Made by a program: the position numbers and the translations under genes
Origin: Actinomadura mexicana
Lineage (GTDB): Bacteria > Actinomycetota > Actinomycetes > Streptosporangiales > Streptosporangiaceae
NCBI RefSeq assembly: GCF_900188105.1
Contig: NZ_FZNP01000003.1
Location: 434,001-498,000, forward strand
Direction: 5' to 3'
Length of the DNA stretch: 64,000 nucleotides
The notes under the pieces: generated by a model
Databases searched by the model: none
Told to the model about the DNA's origin: nothing
Seen by the model: only the letters and a program-made list of their open reading frames with translations
Shown: piece after piece, positions 58,414 through 64,000 of the stretch
How positions within the stretch are numbered: position 1 is the first letter of the stretch
Layout of the letters: each line of letters begins with the position of its first letter

Positions 58414-60000
58414 TCACGCGGCCGGGCTGAGTTCGTGCGCGAACACGACGTTGGGGTACGCCGGGTCGTCGGTGTAGCCGTCGACGTCCGCCGAGTACGC
58501 CCGCTGGTACTGCTGGACGAACAGCGGCGCGGCGACGGCCTGGTCGACCAGGAGCCTGCGCTGGAGCGAGGCGTAGGACGCCTCCGCCGCGGACCGGTTC
58601 GTGGCGGTCAGCTCCGGCAGCTTGTCGATCTCACCGTCGACGCCGGGGTCGTCGAGGTAGGTGAGGTTGAAGTTGACCGGGTCGGCCGAGCGGAACAGGT
58701 TCAGGAACCAGCTGTAGGCGTCCGGGTAGTCCGGGTACCAGTACATGACGAAGACGTCCTGGCGCTTGGACGCGTCCTTGCTCTTGGCACGGTCCCACTG
58801 GGCGTCCCACTGCATCGGCTTGGCCTGGACCTTCACGTTCAGGCCCTTGAGCGCGGAGCTGAGCAGCGTCACGAACTTCTGCTGGTCGTCGTCGCCCTGC
58901 GCGTAGGTGAGGTCGAGCGTCAGCGACTTCTTGCCCGGCCCGTACCCGGCCTCGTTCAGCAGCCGCGTCGCCGCCGCGGTGTCCTGGCGCCCGGCCAGGC
59001 CGGGGGTCGCCCCGGTCAGCCCGGTCGGGACGACGCCGCTGGCCGCGGTTCCCGAGCCCTTCAGCGTCGACACCAGGCCGTTGTAGTCGATCGCCGCCTG
59101 GACGGCCTTGCGGAGCTTGACGTCCTTCAGGGGACCGGCCTCGGTGTTGAAGAACGCCATGAGGTTCTGGAACGACGGAACCGAGTCGGTCTTGAGGTCC
59201 TTCATCCCCTTCGCCTGTGCGAACAGCTGCGGGTTGAGCCGGTGCACGTAGGTGACGTCACCGGCCTGCAACTGCTGCCACGCGGTGGTGACCTGCGGGG
59301 TGTTGCGGAACTCGACGCTGGTGTAGTGCGAGCCCTTCCAGCCGCCCCAGTAGTCCTTGAACTGGCCCAGCCGGACCTCGGCCTCCTGCCCCTTGTTCCA
59401 GGAGGCGACGGTGTACGGCCCGGTGCCGGTGTCGTGGCCCTTCGCGACGTAGTCCTTGAGGTCCGCGCCGCCGGGCGCCTTCGTGTCGTAGATGTAGGAG
59501 GCGTAGCCGGAGGAGGAGACCAGGTCGAGCGGCGCCGCGTACTTCAGCTCGAACACCAGCGTGTGCGGGTCCGGCGCCTCGATCGTCTTCACCGGGTCCC
59601 AGATGTAGGCGGCGCCGCCCTTCATCTTCATCGTCCGCTCGATGGCGGCCTTGGCGACGCTGGAGGTCAGCGCGGTGCCGGTGTGGAACTTCACGCCGTC
59701 CCGCAGGGTGAACGTCCACTTCTTGCCGTCGTCGGACGAGGTCCACTTCGTCGCGAGCCGCGGCTCGACCTTCTTGGACTCGGTGTTGTACCGGGTCAGC
59801 GACTCGTAGACGTTCTGCATCGCGATGATCTCGTTGGAGTACGAGGTCGCGGGGTCCCAGTCGGTGACGATGTTGAGGTTGAACGAGTAGACGAACGCGC
59901 TGGACGTCGAGGCCGACTTGCGGACGGCTCCGCCCGAGCAGCCGGTGACGGTCACGGCGACTGCCGCCGCGAGCGCCAGTGATCTTATGCGCCAGGACAT
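58414..60000 (-). CDS. extracellular solute-binding lipoprotein (family 5)
   Basis: This is a 528-residue protein. A lipoprotein signal peptide ends at VTVTGC, with Cys about residue 21 as the lipid-attached residue. The mature part is SBP family 5 (DppA/OppA), with WDPATSYSNEI, YESLTRY, WTFTLRDGVKFHTG and YWYPDYPDAYSWFLNLF. It supplies the substrate for the permease pair. With hydantoinase and DUF917 genes downstream in the same direction, the ligand may be a small peptide or a hydantoin-like compound (inference). Confidence 0.92.
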   Translation of the reverse strand: MSWRIRSLALAAAVAVTVTGCSGGAVRKSASTSSAFVYSFNLNIVTDWDPATSYSNEIIAMQNVYESLTRYNTESKKVEPRLATKWTSSDDGKKWTFTLRDGVKFHTGTALTSSVAKAAIERTMKMKGGAAYIWDPVKTIEAPDPHTLVFELKYAAPLDLVSSSGYASYIYDTKAPGGADLKDYVAKGHDTGTGPYTVASWNKGQEAEVRLGQFKDYWGGWKGSHYTSVEFRNTPQVTTAWQQLQAGDVTYVHRLNPQLFAQAKGMKDLKTDSVPSFQNLMAFFNTEAGPLKDVKLRKAVQAAIDYNGLVSTLKGSGTAASGVVPTGLTGATPGLAGRQDTAAATRLLNEAGYGPGKKSLTLDLTYAQGDDDQQKFVTLLSSALKGLNVKVQAKPMQWDAQWDRAKSKDASKRQDVFVMYWYPDYPDAYSWFLNLFRSADPVNFNLTYLDDPGVDGEIDKLPELTATNRSAAEASYASLQRRLLVDQAVAAPLFVQQYQRAYSADVDGYTDDPAYPNVVFAHELSPAA

Positions 60001-60050
60001 GACGGGATCTCCTTGCAGGGGGACCGGACAGGGGGGAGTGGGGGGCCGGG

Positions 60051-61625
60051 CTAGAGGTTGCCGAGCGGGCCGGCGGCCTTGACCCGCAGCCGCAGCGCGG
60101 GTTCGGGCAGGTAACTCATCGGTACTTCGGTGATCTCCACGACCTCCACTCCGGCCGGATCGGCTCCGGCCTGCACGGCCCGGCGTCCGGCGGCGTCGGA
60201 CGCCTCGGCGATGGCCTCCCTGCGGCCCTCGCCTGCCGGGATGATGGTCTCAATGGTTCCGCTGACCATGGCGATCGCCGCGCCGACGGCGTTGGCGACG
60301 TCCCCGTGGGCGGGGCGGATCACCTCGGCGACGCCGGCCAGCGTGTCGGGGATCAGGAACGACCCGCCGCCCACCGCGATCAGCGGCTGGTCGGTCTTGC
60401 CGAGGGTCATCCGGTCGACCGCGTCGGCCAGCATCTGGTCGGCCGTCTCCACCGCCGCGCCGAGCGCGCCGCGCAGCCGCTCCGGGATCGCGGCGCCGGC
60501 CGGCGCGCCGCGCCCGGCCAGCGCGCCCGCGTCGGTCATGGTGGGGGTGTCGCCGCCGAAGGTCAGCGCCTTCTCGGTGATCCGGTACCCGACCGACTGC
60601 GGCCCGACCGCCCCGTCCGGCCCGATGACGGTGCCGCCGCCGAGCGCGAGGGCGAGGATGTCGGGCATCCGGAAGTTGGTCCGCACCCCGCCGATCTCGA
60701 CGCCCGCCGACGACTCCCGGGGGAAGCCGGCGTACAGCACGCCGAAGTCGGTCGAGGTGCCGCCCACGTCCGCGATGATCGCGTCGGTGAGGCCGGACAG
60801 GAACGCCGCGCCCCGGATGGAGTTGGCCGGGCCCGAGCCGATCGTCAGCACCGGGTACCGCACGGCGTAGTCGATCGCCATGAGGGTGCCGTCGTTCTGC
60901 GCGAAGTAGGTGGTGACGTCCAGGCCCCGCTCGGCCAGCGTGTGCTGCAGCCCGTCCCACACGGCGCTGATGACCCGGTAGAGGGCGGCGTTGAGGATCG
61001 TGGCGTTCTCGCGCTCCAGCAGCCCGAGCGTGCCGATCTCGTGGCTCATCGAGATGGGCACCGCGTCGCCGAGCTCGTCCCGGGCGATCTCCGCCGCCTC
61101 GATCTCCTGGTCGGCGAAGGCGGGGCTGAACACGCTCGTCAGCGCGATCGCGTCGGCCTCGCCGGCGACGTCGGCGAGCACGGCGCGCAGCGCGCCGGGG
61201 TCGAGCTTGGAGATGGGCCTGCCGTCGACGTAGTGGCCGCCGGGGAGCACGGCGGTGCGCGCGGTGATCGCCGCCGACAGGTCCGCCGGCCAGGACTGCG
61301 CCGGGGGCACCGAGGTGGTGGCCGGCCCGCCGAGCCGGATCGCGGCCACCTTGCCGAGCCCCCGCCGCTCCAGGATGGCGTTGGTGGCGTGCGTGGTGCC
61401 GAGCATGACCCGGCCCACCCGCCGGACGTCGTCGCCGAGCTGGTCCAGCACCGCGGTCAGCGCCGCGTGCAGACCCGAGGAGACGTCGGCGCTGGTCGCC
61501 TGCTTCGTCCGGGCCAGCACCTCGCCCTTGGCGCTGAGGACGACCGCGTCGGTGTTGGTGCCGCCGACGTCGACGCCGATGCGCAGGTCCCGGGCGACGG
61601 TGCCGCCGGACGTACGGTCAGCCAT
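60051..61625 (-). CDS. hydantoinase/oxoprolinase HyuA-family protein
   Basis: This is a 524-residue protein. DVGGTNTDAVVLSAKGEVLA is the actin-like ATP-binding start of hydantoinase A, followed by LGTTHATNAILERR. The second half has IADVGGTSTDFGVLYAGFPR and ALGGGTVIGPDG. The length is that of the short HyuA form, which commonly pairs with a DUF917 protein rather than a HyuB. The DUF917 stop overlaps its start by eight bases, so the two are co-translated. It probably opens a cyclic amide in an ATP-dependent way. Confidence 0.88.
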   Translation of the reverse strand: MADRTSGGTVARDLRIGVDVGGTNTDAVVLSAKGEVLARTKQATSADVSSGLHAALTAVLDQLGDDVRRVGRVMLGTTHATNAILERRGLGKVAAIRLGGPATTSVPPAQSWPADLSAAITARTAVLPGGHYVDGRPISKLDPGALRAVLADVAGEADAIALTSVFSPAFADQEIEAAEIARDELGDAVPISMSHEIGTLGLLERENATILNAALYRVISAVWDGLQHTLAERGLDVTTYFAQNDGTLMAIDYAVRYPVLTIGSGPANSIRGAAFLSGLTDAIIADVGGTSTDFGVLYAGFPRESSAGVEIGGVRTNFRMPDILALALGGGTVIGPDGAVGPQSVGYRITEKALTFGGDTPTMTDAGALAGRGAPAGAAIPERLRGALGAAVETADQMLADAVDRMTLGKTDQPLIAVGGGSFLIPDTLAGVAEVIRPAHGDVANAVGAAIAMVSGTIETIIPAGEGRREAIAEASDAAGRRAVQAGADPAGVEVVEITEVPMSYLPEPALRLRVKAAGPLGNL

Positions 61626-62679
61626 GAGAGAGCTCCTCCACGGGCGTGTAGTCGATGTCGTAGCCGAACGCCCGAGGGCCGGCCGTGGCGAGACCGCGCT
61701 CGGTCCGCCAGATCGGGTCGCACGCCCAGGACAGCACCGCCACCCGCTGTCCGTAGCGCAGCGACTCGGTGGAGATGGCGCCGGCGGTCTGCGCGTCCAC
61801 CACGGTGATCAGGTCGGGGACGCAGGCGCGCGCCCGGCCGTCCTCCAGCGCGATCAGGTTCTCGTTCTGGATCTCCACCCGGAGCAGCCGGCCGCGGTCC
61901 TCGCCGGTGCCGTCGACGACCAGGCTGCCGCGGACGAACCCGCCGCCGGTCCGCCGCTCGACGTCGACGACCTTCCCGGTGATCAGGACGGTGGCGTCCA
62001 GCGTCGCGCACAGGGAGCCGAGCGGGTCGGAACCGTCCCGCACGGCATGGCCGATCGCGAGGGCCTTGGTGACCGTGCCCTCGATGACCGCGCCCCGCGC
62101 CTGCGCGCCGGTCAGCACGTAGTCGGCCATCAGCGCCGACGCCCCGCTGGCGACGCAGACCGCCCGGGAGATGCGCTCGGACCACAGCCCGTCGACCGGG
62201 CGGACCGTGGTGACGTTGCCCTGCACGTCGGCCAGGACGACGAGGTTCACCGGCCGTCCCGCCACGTACATCGAGACCATCTGGACCTCGGGGAACGCCC
62301 GTCCCATCCCGTCGGCGTCGACCAGCGGCAGGCCGAGCCGCGCCGCCCAGCCGACCGGACCGACGCCGTTCGAGCCGCCGATCTCGCAGGCCATCACCGC
62401 GGCCACCGGACGGCCGAGCGTCCGCTCGACCTCGTCCCGGATGAGCAGCGGCTCCTCCCCGCTCATCAGCATCTCGTGGGCGACGGTGGGCGCTCCGATC
62501 CCCGACAGCGGGAGGACGAGGCTGTCGTCGGGCACCTCCGACAGCGGGATGAGCGGCACCTCGCCGAACTCGTCGATCGCCCGGACCGCGGTCAGCGTGC
62601 CCGTCTCGACGTCCCCGCCGCCCCCGGTGCCCAGGATCGCGCAGCCGCGGGCGAGCGCCGGAACGTCGTCTAGGGTCAC
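61618..62679 (-). CDS. DUF917 (S-methyl-thiohydantoin-desulfurase-like) protein
   Basis: This is a 353-residue protein, starting from GTG at 62679. VTLDDVPALARGCAILGTGGGGDVETG is the hallmark DUF917 N-terminus; DNA-level GAGGA lies eight bases before the GTG. ATG at 62709 or 62703 would add ten or eight residues with no clear ribosome binding site. Later motifs include ACEIGGSNGVGPV and DYVLTGAQARGAVIEGTVTKAL. The family works with HyuA-type proteins on hydantoin-like rings. It is the first gene of the minus-strand operon, divergent from the regulator. Confidence 0.87.
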   Translation of the reverse strand: MTLDDVPALARGCAILGTGGGGDVETGTLTAVRAIDEFGEVPLIPLSEVPDDSLVLPLSGIGAPTVAHEMLMSGEEPLLIRDEVERTLGRPVAAVMACEIGGSNGVGPVGWAARLGLPLVDADGMGRAFPEVQMVSMYVAGRPVNLVVLADVQGNVTTVRPVDGLWSERISRAVCVASGASALMADYVLTGAQARGAVIEGTVTKALAIGHAVRDGSDPLGSLCATLDATVLITGKVVDVERRTGGGFVRGSLVVDGTGEDRGRLLRVEIQNENLIALEDGRARACVPDLITVVDAQTAGAISTESLRYGQRVAVLSWACDPIWRTERGLATAGPRAFGYDIDYTPVEELSHG

Positions 62680-62774
62680 GCGACCGGTCCTCGAAGGTGT
62701 CATCTGCATGCTGGAAGAATGGTCCCACCGTCTGACCTGGCGGAAGGGTGGAGGGCACAAGGTTTCGCGAGTGT

Positions 62775-62791
62775 TTGTGTCGGTGGCACAA
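62775..62791. promoter_or_regulatory. possible operator in divergent promoter region
   Basis: Inverted repeat TTGTG-N7-CACAA lies eight bases before the GTG of the PucR-type regulator and in the control region of the DUF917 operon. It could bind that regulator. The arms are short, so confidence is low. Confidence 0.3.
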
Positions 62792-62798
62792 TGCGGGC

Positions 62799-64000
62799 GT
62801 GTCCTTCGTCGCGGACCTGGTCGGGACCGGTTCCCGGATCCCCCTCACCCTGCTCGCCGGCCCGGCCGACGCCGTGCCGCTCACCTCCGTCACCGCGGTC
62901 GAGGCGCTGGCGCGTCTGCGGCGCGCCCCGGAGGGCGCGCTGGTCGTCGTGACGGGACGGTCGGCCGCGAGGGCCGCCGGATACGAGCTGGACATCGCCG
63001 TCCGCACCGCCGCCGAACGCGGCGTGCCCGCGCTGGTCCTCATCGGCTGCGGCCCGCTGCCGATCACCGCGGCCCGGCTGGCCGACCGCGCCCGCCTCGC
63101 CGTCCTCACGGCCGAGGAGGACTGCGACGTCGCCGAGGTCGTGCTCTACCTCGGCCAGGTCATCCGGGGCGACGCCGCCGACTCGCTCGCCCGCGCGCAG
63201 GCGGCGCTGCGGATCGTCCGCGAGGCCGGCGAGCCCCCCGGCGCCGCCGAGGACGGCGACCGCGTCGTCGCGCTGCTCGAACGGGTCGGGGCGGTGCTCG
63301 GCCGCACCCTGACGACGACGGACGAGGCGGCGGGGCCGGCGGACGCCGAGCCGATCTGGGTGGCGGGCCGCCGCCAGGGCGGCGTGACGGGTCCGCCGGA
63401 CGACGCCGTGCGGCTGGTGCTGCCCGCCGTGGCCGCCGCGGTCGGCCGGTTGCGGCAGTTCGCGCTGGAGCGGGCGACCGCGCCCGGCCAGACCCGGTCC
63501 GACATCCTCACCGAGCTGATCGTCAGCGAGCGCGTCCAGGCGGGGGCACTGGCCGACCGGGCCCGGCTGCTCGGCCTGGCCGTGGACGACCTGCACACCG
63601 CCATCTGGATGACCCCGGACCGGCCGCCCGGCCCGGACCCCGCCGAGCTCGCGGAGCGGCGGCGGCTGTTCGACACCCTCACCCTGCGCACCCACCAGGC
63701 CCCGCAGCCCTCCGGCGAGTCGTGGAACCTGGCCCGCCTCGCCGCCGACATCGTGCTGGTCGGCACCGCCCGGGCCGAGATCCGGCCGCCGCGCGCCCTG
63801 CAGATGATCGACGCCGTGCGCGCCGCCGTGGCGGAGGAGCATCCCGGTATGGTGCTGCGCTTCGGGATCGGCACACCGCAGCGGGGGATCGAGGGGCTGC
63901 GCCAGTCGGCCACGGAGGCCCGCGCCGCGGCGGCGATCGCCGTCCGCTCCCGCGAACTCGTCCACACCTTCGACGCCGCCGGCATCAACCGGGTGCTGTC
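62799..64000 (+). CDS. PucR-family regulator, 3' end outside window
   Basis: About 400 residues are visible; the frame runs off the window end. Residues 1-120 resemble the PucR N-terminal (purine-catabolism-type) ligand domain (VPLTSVTAVEALARL, then ALVVVTGRSAARAAG, PALVLIGCG). A central GAF/CdaR-like region follows (AAAVGRLRQFALERATA, DILTELIVSERVQ). The part near the edge (LRFGIGTPQRGIEGLRQSATEARAA) is the GGDEF-like segment that precedes the C-terminal HTH. The DNA-binding helix-turn-helix is not in the window. The gene is divergent from the DUF917-HyuA-ABC operon and probably controls it. Confidence 0.85.
   Translation, partial: MSFVADLVGTGSRIPLTLLAGPADAVPLTSVTAVEALARLRRAPEGALVVVTGRSAARAAGYELDIAVRTAAERGVPALVLIGCGPLPITAARLADRARLAVLTAEEDCDVAEVVLYLGQVIRGDAADSLARAQAALRIVREAGEPPGAAEDGDRVVALLERVGAVLGRTLTTTDEAAGPADAEPIWVAGRRQGGVTGPPDDAVRLVLPAVAAAVGRLRQFALERATAPGQTRSDILTELIVSERVQAGALADRARLLGLAVDDLHTAIWMTPDRPPGPDPAELAERRRLFDTLTLRTHQAPQPSGESWNLARLAADIVLVGTARAEIRPPRALQMIDAVRAAVAEEHPGMVLRFGIGTPQRGIEGLRQSATEARAAAAIAVRSRELVHTFDAAGINRVL

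Noticed and set aside
62630..62710. Shared-promoter copy before the DUF917 gene
   Set aside because: GACGGT-like sequence occurs upstream, but no TTGCC-type box lies 16 bases away.
1..64000. tRNA, rRNA, insertion sequences, integrase and attachment sites
   Set aside because: I looked for T-loop and anticodon-arm patterns, transposase DDE-like proteins, tyrosine recombinase motifs and flanking direct repeats, and saw none that I could support.

Overview
The window is high-GC DNA with actinomycete-style GTG/ATG starts, Pro/Ala-rich proteins and strong third-position GC. Gene content (Ser/Thr kinase, TerD and CAP domains, NERD proteins, many membrane ATPases) fits a filamentous actinomycete. 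Streptosporangiales/Thermomonosporaceae is my guess and is not proven by the sequence.

Layout. (1) 1-5.6 kb, minus strand: a ClpB-like AAA+ ATPase (cut by the window edge), a coiled-coil protein, a Ser/Thr kinase with membrane tail and a DUF4282 membrane protein. (2) 5.8-30.5 kb: a type IV secretion (T4SS)-like locus. It holds a CpaF-like protein that has lost its P-loop, a CpaE/MinD-type ATPase, VirB4-like and VirD4-like ATPases, a 1356-residue VirB6-like membrane protein, a VirB8/TcpC-like protein, a two-helix VirB2-like protein, and a 1284-residue cell-wall hydrolase combining lytic transglycosylase and NlpC/P60 domains. No relaxase, integrase or att site is visible. (3) 30.5-37.5 kb: a sigma-70-family factor translationally coupled to a tail-anchored protein, a NusA-like S1-KH protein without the NusA N-domain, an orphan OmpR-type regulator, a PDZ-Lon (YlbL-type) protease and a DnaJ membrane protein. 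(4) 37.7-54.7 kb: an accessory island of mostly unrecognised genes. It has three divergent paralogues of about 450 residues, three EamA-like or similar multi-pass proteins (two with unusual tails), a four-helix-type membrane protein, a trehalose-phosphatase-like HAD protein, a GH15 glycosidase and a TerD-CAP-CAP fusion. Every intergenic gap is packed with strong hairpins. (5) 54.7-64 kb: an oligopeptide-type ABC importer, hydantoinase/oxoprolinase and DUF917 genes, facing a PucR-type regulator cut by the window edge.

The main discovery candidate is regulatory. Thirteen genes in regions 2 and 4 share a nearly invariant promoter-like element, TTGC(C/G)N-N16-NACGGT, always with exactly 16 bases between the boxes; two more have weaker copies. 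In the island, and before the 6.9 kb gene, it is followed by a 60-110 nt leader with one or two perfect or near-perfect hairpins just before the ribosome binding site. The kinase, sigma-factor and ABC operons lack it. This suggests one regulon linking the T4SS-like locus and the island, possibly read by the sigma factor encoded between them. A second candidate is a tandem array of four long hairpins (49.87-50.19 kb) that share the apical sequence GGGYCGGCCAACCC and keep pairing through compensating changes. A fifth copy lies at 54.6 kb.
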